A stretch of DNA of 64,000 bases, from assembly GCA_947624435.1 (NCBI GenBank), contig CANQKE010000001.1, positions 32,072-96,071 on the forward strand. Reading direction: 5' to 3'. Shown piece after piece: positions 15,579 through 25,322 of this stretch (the stretch's first letter is position 1; every line of letters starts with the position of its first letter). Source of the stretch: an uncultured Ruminiclostridium sp. (lineage in GTDB: Bacteria > Bacillota > Clostridia > Oscillospirales > Ruminococcaceae). The translations under genes were made by a program, and so were the position numbers. Below the pieces are notes generated by a model. The model was not told the DNA's origin. It saw only the letters and a list, made by a program, of their open reading frames with translations, and made no database searches.

Positions 15579-17408
15579 ATGTCAAAAAAGAAAAAAGAAA
15601 AGGAGCAAAAGCATAAACCGAAATACGGTATGTTTTCCTGCGTGAGGTATATCTACCGCATTTTATGGGAAAACGAGCGGTTTTTGGTGTTCGTGGGGCT
15701 GGCGATCGTGCCGTTGTCGCTTTTGGCGGCGGCATTCGGACTATACGCGACTCCCGCGATAATTGACGCCCTCGGCAGCTACTCCGATTTCGGATATATC
15801 GCGCTCGTTGTTGCGGGGATAGTTTTAGCTCGCGCAATAGTAAGTACCGCAAACGGAATGATCCAAATGCTCGTCGACCATTCCGAAAACCACATCATGG
15901 CGCTTTTGTCGTATAAATCTATCGAGGCGTTGAGGCTTTGCGACTACTGTCTTCATTACGACGTAAATCACCGCGCGATCTGCGAAAGGGCGGGCGCGGG
16001 TGTTAGGGATCACTCTCACGCCACCCACTTCCCGATGATTTTCGCCGAGACCGTCGGGGAGATAATTAAATTCTTCCTCTTCGGCGCGACGGTGTCAATG
16101 CTCCACCCCGCGCTGGTACTGCTGCTTATCGTCGGTGCGATAATCGACCGCAGAATGTCAAATTGGCAATGGCGCAAACATTATGAAGAGCGGGACGGGC
16201 GCAACGCAGCCGAGCGCAAGCGGGACTACATTTCCTCGAACATCACCCGAGACCTCGGCTACCAGAAAGAAATTCGGCTTTACGGCATGGCAAAGCCGCT
16301 TTCCGAGCGGTTTTCAAGGCATATCGACGAGTGCCTCGGGTGGCAGAAAAAGCATGAGCGCCGAGGGTTTCTGGCATCTCTGTCAGGCTTTGTCACGGTG
16401 CTTTTGCGAGACGGTTTAGCTTACGCGATACTTATATATAAAGCGCTTTCGGGCGAGGTAGACGCGGCGCAGTTTGTCCTCTATTTCTCCGCGATAAGCT
16501 CTCTTGCGGGACTATTGGGAGGTATGGCATGGCGGTTCCAGCAAATCAAGGAGGGTTCGGCGCAGATAAGCGACATTCGTGAGCAGATAGAATACGAGGG
16601 AAAGCTCAACCTCGGCGAGGGTATCGCGCTGCCGAAAAAGCCGTTTTCTATTGAGTTTAGGGACGTCACGTTCAAATATCCGCAGGGCGAGAAAAATGTC
16701 TTGGAGCATGTTTCGTTTAAGATAGAGCCGGGCGAAAAGATAGCGCTTGTCGGCTTAAACGGCGCGGGAAAGACCACGCTGGTAAGAATGATGTGCGGAC
16801 TGATCCTGCCCGACGAGGGAGAGGTGCTGCTCGACGGCCACACCCTCTTTGAATACAACCGCGATGAGATGTATTCGCTGTTCGGGCTTATCCCGCAGAA
16901 ATACAGCCTGCTGCCTGTATCGCTTGAAAAGAACATCGCCTGTACCGTAAACGAGGAGGAGATAGACCGCAAAAGGCTCGAGCGCGCGGTCGAGCTGTCG
17001 GGCTTCAAAGAAAAGGCGGAAAGTCTGCGGCTCGGCTTAAAAACGCCCTTAGACCGCACGGTAAACGACGACGCGGTAGATCTTTCCGGAGGGGAAAAGC
17101 AAAGGCTGCTGCTTGCAAGGCTGATTTATAAAGACCCGCTTTGTATGATCTTGGACGAGCCGACTGCGGCGCTTGACCCGATAGCGGAGGACAAAATGTA
17201 TCGCCGCTACAACGACATAGCGAAAAATTCCACCTCGATATTTATTTCCCACCGCCTCGCCTCCACCCGATTTTGCGACAGGATATTTTTACTGGACGGC
17301 GCAAATTTTGCCGAGGTAGGAACGCACGACGAGCTTATGGCAAAGCACGGAAAATACCGCGAGCTGTTCGACGTTCAGGCAAAATATTATCAGGAGGTTA
17401 AGTCTTAA
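15579..17408 (+). CDS. ABC exporter half-transporter 1
   Basis: 609 residues. An N-terminal membrane domain of about 330 residues, then an ATPase with Walker A GLNGAGKTT, signature DLSGGEKQR, Walker B MILDEPTAALDP and the switch His in FISHRLAS. The ATG at 15579 is preferred; an in-frame ATG at 15567 lies inside the repeat element. It is followed by a second half-transporter, so they probably form a heterodimeric exporter for a peptide, lipid or drug controlled by the LytTR system. The last codons and stop (AAG TCT TAA) lie inside the next repeat element. Confidence 0.88.
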   Translation: MSKKKKEKEQKHKPKYGMFSCVRYIYRILWENERFLVFVGLAIVPLSLLAAAFGLYATPAIIDALGSYSDFGYIALVVAGIVLARAIVSTANGMIQMLVDHSENHIMALLSYKSIEALRLCDYCLHYDVNHRAICERAGAGVRDHSHATHFPMIFAETVGEIIKFFLFGATVSMLHPALVLLLIVGAIIDRRMSNWQWRKHYEERDGRNAAERKRDYISSNITRDLGYQKEIRLYGMAKPLSERFSRHIDECLGWQKKHERRGFLASLSGFVTVLLRDGLAYAILIYKALSGEVDAAQFVLYFSAISSLAGLLGGMAWRFQQIKEGSAQISDIREQIEYEGKLNLGEGIALPKKPFSIEFRDVTFKYPQGEKNVLEHVSFKIEPGEKIALVGLNGAGKTTLVRMMCGLILPDEGEVLLDGHTLFEYNRDEMYSLFGLIPQKYSLLPVSLEKNIACTVNEEEIDRKRLERAVELSGFKEKAESLRLGLKTPLDRTVNDDAVDLSGGEKQRLLLARLIYKDPLCMILDEPTAALDPIAEDKMYRRYNDIAKNSTSIFISHRLASTRFCDRIFLLDGANFAEVGTHDELMAKHGKYRELFDVQAKYYQEVKS

Positions 17409-17525
17409 AAATAAATTTTTAAGACTGTGAGTTTTGCGCTTTGCTGAGTACGGTCAGCAATTTTGCTTCGCAAAACCGCACAAAAACTCGAAAGGAGAAG
17501 CTTCTTTGCAAGCATGGTCATAAAA
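17401..17525 (+). repeat. Dispersed start-site element, copy D (long form)
   Basis: Near-identical to copy B at 14596-14719. It starts inside the last codons of ABC half-transporter 1 and ends at the ATG of half-transporter 2 at 17526. Contains the 11-bp inverted repeat, nested hairpin, Shine-Dalgarno and GCAAGCATGG block. Confidence 0.88.
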
Positions 17526-19397
17526 ATGGCTAAAACACGACTTAAAGATGACATTTACTGCCTTAAGAGGGCGATGAAGATATGGCGGGAATACGCGCCG
17601 AAATACTGGACTTTTTCTATAATCAGAAAGGTTTTACAGCGGGTCTCGGCGTACTTTTCCCTCACGATGTCGGCGCTTTTGCTCGACGAAATATCGGGAG
17701 CGAGAGATGAGAAAAGGTTAATAATTTTCGCCTGTCTCACCGTTTTCGGAGGATTTTTGTTCTCGGTTCTGTCCCGCGCCGCACAGATGAAAGAGAGCAT
17801 TTTGGACAGCCGGAATTATTACAAATATACCCAAATCATGTTCGACGCGAACTGCAAGCTGCAATACGAGCACCTCGAAAACCCCGACATCAGGCTATTG
17901 AGCGAGAAGATAGACGCAAACACGAGGACTATTTACGGCGGACTGATGAGCGTTTTGGATACCGCCGTCCCGAACATGGCAGAGGCACTGACCGATGTCG
18001 TTTTATCGCTCTCGCTGACTGCCGCCGCGCTCTTTGCAAGCGCTAACGGGCAGTTTACCGGAATATTAGGGATCATCAATTCCAAAGCGTCGAGCTGCTT
18101 AATGCTCATAATGATTGTGGCATTTTCGGCGCTGACGGTAAGGCTTCGGATTGCCCGCAGAAAGCGCGTGGATGAGGCGCGGGAGGAGATCTCGCTCACG
18201 AACCGCCAATACATGGCTTACGACCACCTCTGGGGCGAGGATATGACGATTTTCGGGCTCCACCCGATCGTCCTCAGCGAGTACCGCAAGCACACCTTGC
18301 GCCCATCTTGGCTTTTGAAACTCCAGAAAACAGGACTTGTGTTCCGCGCGCTTGACGCCCCGAAAAACGCCGCCATGCAGATAATAATTCATCTTTACGT
18401 CGCGGCAAAGGCGTTCTGCGGGGCGTTCGGGATAGGCAGTTTTGTGCTTTACGAGGGTGCGATAAGCCGTTTTGTAAACGCCGTGGACATGCTGACCGAG
18501 ATATGCACGTGGCTGCGCTTCAACACCAAGTATCTTCAGACGACCTATGAATTTTTCGACCTGCCGAATAATATGTACAAAGGCACGCTTGCCGTAGAAA
18601 AGCGGGACGATCTTGATTATGAGATAGAGTTTAAGGACGTGAGCTTCAAATATCCCCGCACCGACGCGTGGGCGCTCAGGCATATTTCGATGAAATTCAA
18701 GATAGGTGACAAAATCGCTATCGTCGGCGAGAACGGTTCGGGCAAGACGACCTTTATAAAGCTGCTCTGCCGTCTGTATGACCCGACCGAGGGGAAGATT
18801 TTACTTAACGGTATTGACATTACGCGCTACCGCTATAATGAGTATATGGCGCTTTTTTCGGTGGTATTTCAGGACTTCCGTCTGTTCGGATTTTCACTTG
18901 GCGACAATGTGTCGGCGGGGTTCGGATATGATGAAAAGCGTGCGCGGGACTGCCTTGAGCGCGCGGGAATGGGCGAAAAGTTAAGAGAGCTTGACATAAA
19001 GGCCGAGCAGGACGGCAAAAACGCGCTGGATTACTGCAACGGCAGGGAGTACGACATAAACGGCGTTGATTTTTCCGGCGGCGAAGATCAGAAAATCGCG
19101 CTTGCAAAGGCGCTTTATAAGGACGCACCGTTCGTTATCTTAGACGAGCCGACAGCAAGCCTTGACCCGCTTGCCGAAGCGGCGGTGTATGAAAATTTCA
19201 ACAATATCGCAAAGGACCGCACTTCTGTATTTATCAGCCACCGCTTGTCAAGCTGCCGCTTTTGCGAAAGAATATTGGTGTTCGATAACGGGCAGATAGT
19301 GCAGGACGGCTGCCACGATGAACTTGAAGCGGCGGAAGGGAAGTATAGAACGCTCTGGAATGCGCAAGCGAAATATTATGTAGACGAACAAAAGTAA
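17526..19397 (+). CDS. ABC exporter half-transporter 2
   Basis: 623 residues. A membrane domain of about 345 residues, then an ATPase with Walker A GENGSGKTT, a divergent signature DFSGGEDQK, Walker B VILDEPTASLDP and switch His in FISHRLSS. The two half-transporters differ clearly in the membrane part, supporting a heterodimer. The start is taken at 17526, just after the repeat element. Ends at a strong bidirectional terminator. Confidence 0.88.
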   Translation: MAKTRLKDDIYCLKRAMKIWREYAPKYWTFSIIRKVLQRVSAYFSLTMSALLLDEISGARDEKRLIIFACLTVFGGFLFSVLSRAAQMKESILDSRNYYKYTQIMFDANCKLQYEHLENPDIRLLSEKIDANTRTIYGGLMSVLDTAVPNMAEALTDVVLSLSLTAAALFASANGQFTGILGIINSKASSCLMLIMIVAFSALTVRLRIARRKRVDEAREEISLTNRQYMAYDHLWGEDMTIFGLHPIVLSEYRKHTLRPSWLLKLQKTGLVFRALDAPKNAAMQIIIHLYVAAKAFCGAFGIGSFVLYEGAISRFVNAVDMLTEICTWLRFNTKYLQTTYEFFDLPNNMYKGTLAVEKRDDLDYEIEFKDVSFKYPRTDAWALRHISMKFKIGDKIAIVGENGSGKTTFIKLLCRLYDPTEGKILLNGIDITRYRYNEYMALFSVVFQDFRLFGFSLGDNVSAGFGYDEKRARDCLERAGMGEKLRELDIKAEQDGKNALDYCNGREYDINGVDFSGGEDQKIALAKALYKDAPFVILDEPTASLDPLAEAAVYENFNNIAKDRTSVFISHRLSSCRFCERILVFDNGQIVQDGCHDELEAAEGKYRTLWNAQAKYYVDEQK

Positions 19398-19415
19398 TGT
19401 AGACGAAAAGCAGTA

Positions 19416-19455
19416 AAAATTCCCGCCTGAAGATGATACTTCAGGCGGGAATTTT
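19416..19455. terminator. Strong bidirectional terminator
   Basis: A perfect 17-bp stem (19416-19432 with 19439-19455), 6-nt loop, AAAATT/AATTTT outer pairs. Shared by ABC half-transporter 2 and the convergent amidase-domain gene. Confidence 0.9.
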
Positions 19456-19465
19456 ATCTAAAAAA

Positions 19466-20887
19466 TCAATTACTGCCTATTACTTTTATCAGTCTTATAT
19501 CGGAATAGCCGTAAGCCGACATAGGATAATCCACCTTATCGGAGGTGTTGCTGTTTACCAGATAATCGATGATGTTTCCGGAGGAATCCTTTACTACTTG
19601 AGTGATTATGACCGAATGATAGGTGTATCCGTTGACCGAATACTGGATAATATCGCCCGGCTCTCCGGTGTAAAGATTAGCGTCCGGCACAGTTACCAGC
19701 ACGTCGGTATTGTTAAGACAATACTGGTAAAAGCTGTAGGTATCCGACCAGGAGGGAACGCGCCCTTTGGCGGTCTCCTTGTAGTTCAGCTCGTCGTCGT
19801 ACCATTTCCACTGCTTATCGTATGTACCTTTGCTGTCCATCGGTATCCCGCTTTCATGCAGACACTGCGAAACGAAGTTCTGACAGTTCCCGCCGAAACC
19901 GGAGTAGTCGCTGTAATTCTCTTTGTTGCGCACCACCGAGGTCTTGTCTGTCCATTGGTAGGAGTACGCTACGGCGGCGTCCCTGTCATATTCATTCTCG
20001 GCGGTGACGGTTATTTCGGCATCGGCGGCGGTTTCGGCCTGCTTTTTACGGTCGCTTGCCGATGCGTCTACCGCTGCTGTAAGCTGTTCGAGAACGCTCG
20101 CGAACGTTTTGGAAATATCCGTCTTTTCCGGAAAATCCGCCTCGGTAAAATCTGAGCCGTACGGATCCATATCCAGACGAGTCATAACGTATTCCTCGGT
20201 TTCTACCGTAGCGGCGTTTTCGTCATACAGCATGATGAACTTTCCGCTGTCCGAGGATATCTTCGCTTTGCCGTCGTTGCCGACCGTGTAGGAGGGCTCG
20301 TCGCTAAGTGCAAAGTCTATCTTTTCTCCAAGCTTGTAGTTTATTGAATAAGATCCGTCGCTTATTTTGAAATCGGTGATGGTTATATCGACCTCGGCAG
20401 TCGTAAATGACAGATTGGATTCAAACGATCTGTGCAGATACACTTCATATTCCAACACCGTGGAATTGAGTGCGGCGAAAAGCTCGCCACGGCGGACTTC
20501 CTTATCGAAATATTCGTCGAGAGGGGAATATTCCAGACTGCCAAGCGCAATATATTTGTCGGTGAAATATCCGGTCAGCAGCTCTTTGACCGTATTCGGT
20601 ATGGGAGCGGCGGTGTCGTCGATATTGACATTTACCGTGGGCCTTGTATATGCTAAAGTGCCGCTGTTTTCCAGCGACAGCGAAACATCCTCTTTTATCG
20701 CCTGCTGTGAGCTTTCTTCCGAAGTGTTTACCTCGATAGTAAGGTCGTTTTTAAGCTCTCCGCTTGCCGCAAGAATTATAACAAATACTACAACTACGCC
20801 GAATATGCAAAGACACGGCACGGTCAGCAGCGCCGTTAACGCGGAATTTTTCTTCTTTTTTCCGTATGAGGTACGTCTGTTGCTCAA
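19466..20887 (-). CDS. Membrane-anchored protein with C-terminal Amidase_6 domain
   Basis: 473 residues. Start is TTG at 20887, 8 nt after GAGGT. A basic cytoplasmic head (MSNRRTSYGKKKK) and one membrane helix (about 17-42) are followed by an exported region. The C-terminal ~160 residues carry YDRDAAVAYSYQW, NCQNFVSQCLHESG (candidate catalytic Cys) and YHSVIITQV (candidate His), the marks of the putative amidase family PF12671. Such proteins are presumed cell-wall or peptide hydrolases. The middle ~270 residues are unassigned. Confidence 0.8.
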   Translation of the reverse strand: MSNRRTSYGKKKKNSALTALLTVPCLCIFGVVVVFVIILAASGELKNDLTIEVNTSEESSQQAIKEDVSLSLENSGTLAYTRPTVNVNIDDTAAPIPNTVKELLTGYFTDKYIALGSLEYSPLDEYFDKEVRRGELFAALNSTVLEYEVYLHRSFESNLSFTTAEVDITITDFKISDGSYSINYKLGEKIDFALSDEPSYTVGNDGKAKISSDSGKFIMLYDENAATVETEEYVMTRLDMDPYGSDFTEADFPEKTDISKTFASVLEQLTAAVDASASDRKKQAETAADAEITVTAENEYDRDAAVAYSYQWTDKTSVVRNKENYSDYSGFGGNCQNFVSQCLHESGIPMDSKGTYDKQWKWYDDELNYKETAKGRVPSWSDTYSFYQYCLNNTDVLVTVPDANLYTGEPGDIIQYSVNGYTYHSVIITQVVKDSSGNIIDYLVNSNTSDKVDYPMSAYGYSDIRLIKVIGSN

Positions 20888-21062
20888 GCTGTTTTACCTC
20901 GCTTTTCAGTTCTTCTATTTGCAGTTTAACATAAAAATCGAAATATGTCAACAAATTTCACAATAGTTTCATTTTGTGATTTTCGGTACATACACCATCT
21001 TTTTGCCGGCCGCATATTTTGTTATCGCGGGAGCGCATATTATCTAAAAGGAGTGAAACAGT

Positions 21063-22166
21063 ATGTACAAAAAACTCTCACGACCGCTCAAAGGCGCGGA
21101 TATCAGCTATGCACAGGAAGATTTTGATTTTGCCGAGGCAAAGGATTACGGAATACGGTTTTTTATTATTCGTGCGGGAATAGGCAACAGCACAGATTCG
21201 CTGCTTTATTCCCATATAGCCGGCGCTAAGTCGGTCGGTATACCGTTCGGCTTTTATTGGTATTCTACCGCAATGAGCGTTAAAGATGCAAAGGCCGAGG
21301 CTGCCGCCTGCCTTGCTGCGATAAAGGACTATAAACCGGAATATCCTGTATTTTATGATATAGAAAGTCAGCAGCAGATAGATTTGCTCACCACTAGGGA
21401 ACGCACCGATATAATAAAAGCGTTCTGCAACGCGGTCATAAAGGGCGGCTATCCCTGCGGCGTATACCTGAATCCCAGCTGGATACTGAATTATATCGAA
21501 AAGTCGGAGATAGTGGACAAATATGAGCTTTGGCTTGCTAACTGGACAGACAGCCCCAACAAGCCTACCGGTTTTGAATTCGGTCAAACGATATGGCAGT
21601 GGGGCTTGGATATCATAGGCGGCATAGAAACCGACGGTGATCTGTGCTATGTGGATTATCCCTCCATCACCAAGGAGTTTTACGATAAGAATAAGCCCGA
21701 ACCCAAGCCTGAACCCGTGCCTGAGCCGGAACCCACACCTAAGCCGGAACCCAAGCCTGTATTCAAGGTCGGGGAAATGGTAAAAGTCAAAAGAGGCGCA
21801 AAGACCTATGACGGTAAACCGCTTGCCAGCTTTGTATACGACAATGCCTACACGGTCAAGCAGGTCGGCATTGTCGGCAAGCCGGATTATATAGTGATAG
21901 GAATTGCCGGAAAAGTTACCGCCGCGGTAAAGGCTGACGATCTCATACCATACAAAGTACCCGCCGTAAAAATTAAGGTAGGGGAGAAGGTCAGAGTCAA
22001 AAGAGGTGCAAGGACTTACGACGGTAAATCGCTCGCCGGCTTTGTCTATGACAATGTTTATACTGTCCAGCAGGTAGGCATTGTAGGTAAACCAGATTAT
22101 ATCGTGATAGGAGTTGACGGTCAGGTGACCGCCGCGGTCAAAGCAAGCGATCTTTACAAAGCGTAG
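21063..22166 (+). CDS. GH25 lysozyme with two C-terminal SH3-like repeats
   Basis: 367 residues. GH25 domain (about 8-205) with GADISYAQ, YPVFYDIES and IWQWG; the Asp/Glu pair in FYDIES is catalytic. Then a Pro-Glu-Pro-Lys linker (about 213-235), then two near-identical repeats of about 65 residues starting KVGE.V.VKRGA.TYDGK, probably wall-binding. No signal peptide is visible, as in phage endolysins, yet no holin or phage gene is nearby. RBS AAAGGAG is 9 nt before the ATG. It cuts the glycan strand of peptidoglycan. Confidence 0.88.
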   Translation: MYKKLSRPLKGADISYAQEDFDFAEAKDYGIRFFIIRAGIGNSTDSLLYSHIAGAKSVGIPFGFYWYSTAMSVKDAKAEAAACLAAIKDYKPEYPVFYDIESQQQIDLLTTRERTDIIKAFCNAVIKGGYPCGVYLNPSWILNYIEKSEIVDKYELWLANWTDSPNKPTGFEFGQTIWQWGLDIIGGIETDGDLCYVDYPSITKEFYDKNKPEPKPEPVPEPEPTPKPEPKPVFKVGEMVKVKRGAKTYDGKPLASFVYDNAYTVKQVGIVGKPDYIVIGIAGKVTAAVKADDLIPYKVPAVKIKVGEKVRVKRGARTYDGKSLAGFVYDNVYTVQQVGIVGKPDYIVIGVDGQVTAAVKASDLYKA

Positions 22167-22206
22167 CAAAATATACGCCGTTAAAGAAGCGGCCTTTACA
22201 AATCAT

Positions 22207-22238
22207 AAAACGCTCCCCGCCTTATGACGGGGAGCAAT
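22207..22238. terminator. Terminator between GH25 and GH94 genes
   Basis: GCTCCCCG/CGGGGAGC stem (8 bp, 22212-22219 with 22228-22235) with GTTTTATGATT following on the minus strand and AATTT on the plus strand. Serves the convergent genes. Confidence 0.75.
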
Positions 22239-22252
22239 TTGCGTATTATGTA

Positions 22253-24754
22253 TTAGCCGAGGACTACTTCAACAGTATGAACACCGTCGCTGAATGCGGG
22301 AATGATGTTGCCGTCAACGTCCTTGCCGTCTACCTTTACCGATCTAACGCCATGACCGGTATGCTCGGGATTGGAAACCGTGATATTGTAGGTCGCGCCT
22401 CTGAACAGTCTTGACGCGGTAAAGCCGTCCCATGCAGAGGGAATGGACGGGTCTATCTTAAGACCGTTGTAATCCGGTTTGATACCGAGAATATACTGCG
22501 ATACAGCCACGAAATTCCATGCCGCTGTACCTGTGAGCCAGGAGTTCTTTGCCTCGCCGTGACGGGCAGCGTCCTTTCCGGCTATCATCTGAGCGTATAC
22601 ATACGGCTCGGTGCGGTGCAGGTCGGAAATATCCTCTCTGTATGCCGGAGCGATCTTTGAATAGTATTCAAATGCCTTGTCGCCTCTGCCTACCGCGGCT
22701 TCCGCACAGATTATCCATGCGTTGTTGTGGCAGAAGATTCCGGCGTTCTCCTTATATCCCGGCGGATAAGTGGATATCTCACCGTACTCAACGTAATAAT
22801 GGGTGAACGCGGGGTTGTTAAGCACCAGACCGTGCTTTGAATTAAGATATTTGTCTACGCTGTTTAACGTCTGTATATCGTAACCCTTGTCCTTGCCTAT
22901 ACCGGCGAGAACGCACCAGCCCTGCGGCTCGATGAAGATTTTGCCTTCCTCGTTCTCGGAAGAACCTACCTTGTTGCCGTTATGGTCATACGCACGCAGG
23001 AACCATTCTCCGTCGTAACCGTATTTCTCGGTAAGCTCTCTCATCTTCTCTATCTCGCCCTCGGCTCTCTTCGCCTCGGCTTCGTCGCCCTTAAGACGGC
23101 ACATAGCGGGATATTCGGGAGCAATATAGCAGAACATTCCGGCGATCATGACCGATTCAGCTATCTGGCTGTAGAAAGGCGGCTCGGTGAACATTTCCTT
23201 GTTGTTGTAGGTCTGGAAGGATTCGCCCGGCTTATCCGAGAAGCAGGAGAGATTCAGGCAGTCGTTCCAGTCGGCGCGTCCGCTCAGCGGCAGGCCGTGA
23301 GGTCCTACCTTCTTAACGACGTGGTTAAACGCGCGCTTCATATGGTCGAGCATGGTGTCAGCCAGCTCGTCTTTGTTTTCGTAAGGAACCTTTTCGTCCA
23401 GTATGGAAACGTCGCCGGTTTCCTTGATATATGCGGCTGTTGCGAGTATCATCCACAGCGGGTCGTCGTTGAAGTTAGAGCCCAGCTCGTGATTGCCTTT
23501 CTTGGTAAGAGGCTGGTACTGGTGATAAGCGCCGCCGTCCTCTAACATGGTAGCCGCGAGGTCGAGCAGTCTTTCTCTTGCTCTGGTCGGTATCTGATGA
23601 ACGAAACCGAGCAGGTCCTGGTTAGAATCACGGAAGCCCATGCCTCTGCCTATACCGCTTTCAAAATAAGATGCGGAGCGCGACATATTAAAGGTAACCA
23701 TGCACTGGTACTGATTCCAGATATTTACCATGCGGTTGAGCTTTTCGTCGGGCGAATTTACGCTGTACTGGCCGAGCAGACTGTTCCAGTGAGCCTTGAG
23801 CTGCTCGAACAGCTTGTCCGCTTTTTCGGCGGTGTCGCACATTGCGAGCATTTCCTGCGCCTTTTTCTTGTTGATTATATTCTTTTTGCTGTTGCCGGAG
23901 GTTATAATAGTGCTGTTTTCGTCAAGATCGGGAGCAAACTTCTCGTTTACGGGATTTTCCACATATCCGAGGCAGAATACCAGGTCTTTGCTTTCGCCTG
24001 GCTTTAAGTCAAGCTCGATATAATGCGAAGCTATCGGCGACCAGCCGTCCGCAACGGACATCGAGGGCTTGCCTGCCAGCACCGTCTGCGGAGAGTCAAA
24101 ACCGTTGTACAGTCCGAGGAAGCTCTCTCTGTCGGTATCGAATCCCGATATCGGGGCGTTAACGGCATAAAAAGCGAAATGGTCGCGCCTTTCTTTATAT
24201 TCGGTCTTGTGATAAATAACGGAACCGTCTATCTCTACCTCACCGGTATTAAAGTTTCTCTGGAAATTAGTGGTGTCATCGTTTGCGTCCCATAAGCACC
24301 ATTCAGCCAGACTGAACAGCTTTAGCTGCTTTTCCTTGTCGGAATTGTTGGTAACGGTGACCTTTTGTATCTCTCCGTTGAAGTCCTGCGGTACGAAGAA
24401 AGTAACACCGACGGTAACTCCCATCGAAGAGCCGGTTATCTTTGTATAGCCCATGCCGTGACGGCACTCGTAAGAATCAAGCTCGGTCTTTACGGGCGAC
24501 CAGCCGGGATTCCAGACATGCCCTCCGTCGTTTATGTAAAAATAACGACCTCCCATATCCACCGGTACATTGTTGTAGCGGTATCGCGTGATCCTCCTGA
24601 GCCTTGCATCCTTGTAGAAGCTGTAGCCGCCTGCTGTGTTTGAAATAAGCGAGAAAAAGCCCTGTGTTCCGAGGTAATTAATCCACGGATAAGGCGTCTT
24701 GGGAGATGTGATGACATATTCCCTGTTGGCATCGTCAAAATAGCCGTATTTCAT
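22253..24754 (-). CDS. Cellobiose phosphorylase (GH94)
   Basis: 833 residues starting [15 protein letters not shown], with [14 protein letters not shown] and [12 protein letters not shown], all very characteristic of GH94 cellobiose phosphorylases. The (alpha/alpha)6 catalytic domain has [12 protein letters not shown], containing the general-acid Asp. The enzyme splits cellobiose with phosphate to glucose-1-phosphate and glucose in the cytosol. There is no signal peptide. RBS AGGAGG is 7 nt before the ATG. The AraC-type gene diverges from it. Confidence 0.93.
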   Translation of the reverse strand: MKYGYFDDANREYVITSPKTPYPWINYLGTQGFFSLISNTAGGYSFYKDARLRRITRYRYNNVPVDMGGRYFYINDGGHVWNPGWSPVKTELDSYECRHGMGYTKITGSSMGVTVGVTFFVPQDFNGEIQKVTVTNNSDKEKQLKLFSLAEWCLWDANDDTTNFQRNFNTGEVEIDGSVIYHKTEYKERRDHFAFYAVNAPISGFDTDRESFLGLYNGFDSPQTVLAGKPSMSVADGWSPIASHYIELDLKPGESKDLVFCLGYVENPVNEKFAPDLDENSTIITSGNSKKNIINKKKAQEMLAMCDTAEKADKLFEQLKAHWNSLLGQYSVNSPDEKLNRMVNIWNQYQCMVTFNMSRSASYFESGIGRGMGFRDSNQDLLGFVHQIPTRARERLLDLAATMLEDGGAYHQYQPLTKKGNHELGSNFNDDPLWMILATAAYIKETGDVSILDEKVPYENKDELADTMLDHMKRAFNHVVKKVGPHGLPLSGRADWNDCLNLSCFSDKPGESFQTYNNKEMFTEPPFYSQIAESVMIAGMFCYIAPEYPAMCRLKGDEAEAKRAEGEIEKMRELTEKYGYDGEWFLRAYDHNGNKVGSSENEEGKIFIEPQGWCVLAGIGKDKGYDIQTLNSVDKYLNSKHGLVLNNPAFTHYYVEYGEISTYPPGYKENAGIFCHNNAWIICAEAAVGRGDKAFEYYSKIAPAYREDISDLHRTEPYVYAQMIAGKDAARHGEAKNSWLTGTAAWNFVAVSQYILGIKPDYNGLKIDPSIPSAWDGFTASRLFRGATYNITVSNPEHTGHGVRSVKVDGKDVDGNIIPAFSDGVHTVEVVLG

Positions 24755-24984
24755 GTTGACCTCCTAAATTTTACTGTGACGCGTCCGTTCGGTACAGAGC
24801 TTTCGCACGGTGCGTCTTTTTAATAAGGAGAGCCTAGCCTTCTTTTAACGTTTTATACACGCTAAAAGGTGCACAGCGGATCTTACAGAGCAAATTGCGT
24901 CAAGACAAAGCGACGGTAAGACCGGCAGAGTGATATTGACGCGCGGCTCTGTTCAAAAACCGGCTTGGCTTTACTCACCTTTGT
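24755..24984 (-). other. Long structured 5' leader of the cellobiose phosphorylase gene
   Basis: About 225 nt lie between the promoter and the start codon. On the minus strand three stem-loops follow each other: arms 24936-24951 with 24886-24903 (GCGTCAA and CAGAGC blocks); arms 24859-24868 with 24842-24851 (10 bp, one mismatch); arms 24807-24816 with 24778-24788 (GACGC and CCGT blocks). It matches no riboswitch class I know. Confidence 0.55.
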
Positions 24985-24987
24985 TTT

Positions 24988-25016
24988 ATTATATAACATT
25001 TATTCACTTTCCGCAA
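24988..25016 (-). promoter_or_regulatory. Promoter of the cellobiose phosphorylase gene
   Basis: On the minus strand TTGCGG, a 17-bp spacer and TATAAT. Confidence 0.7.
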
Positions 25017-25148
25017 GTATATTTTGACATTTTGTAAAAAATTTTTAGTTACATTAGAAAGAACTTACACTTTTTACCCGAATTTTTGAAAATTTTCATA
25101 TAAAATTTACAAATAATAGGATTTTTACAAAAATCTTTAATTTTTATC

Positions 25149-25177
25149 TTTACTTTGGAAAAATTAAATGTTATAAT
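25149..25177 (+). promoter_or_regulatory. Probable promoter of the AraC-type regulator
   Basis: TTTACT, 17-bp spacer, TATAAT (25172-25177), divergent from the phosphorylase promoter. The leader is about 140 nt. Confidence 0.55.
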
Positions 25178-25322
25178 AACATTGGGTAACTACATACCGA
25201 TCAAGGTGATTTGGGACGCCTTGAATAGTATGCAGTAGAGATATATACAAAAAAACGTTACCTTGAGGCGGATTTTTGATTTGTAATTCGGGGTACATTT
25301 GCAGGAAAGGCAGGGCAGAAAT

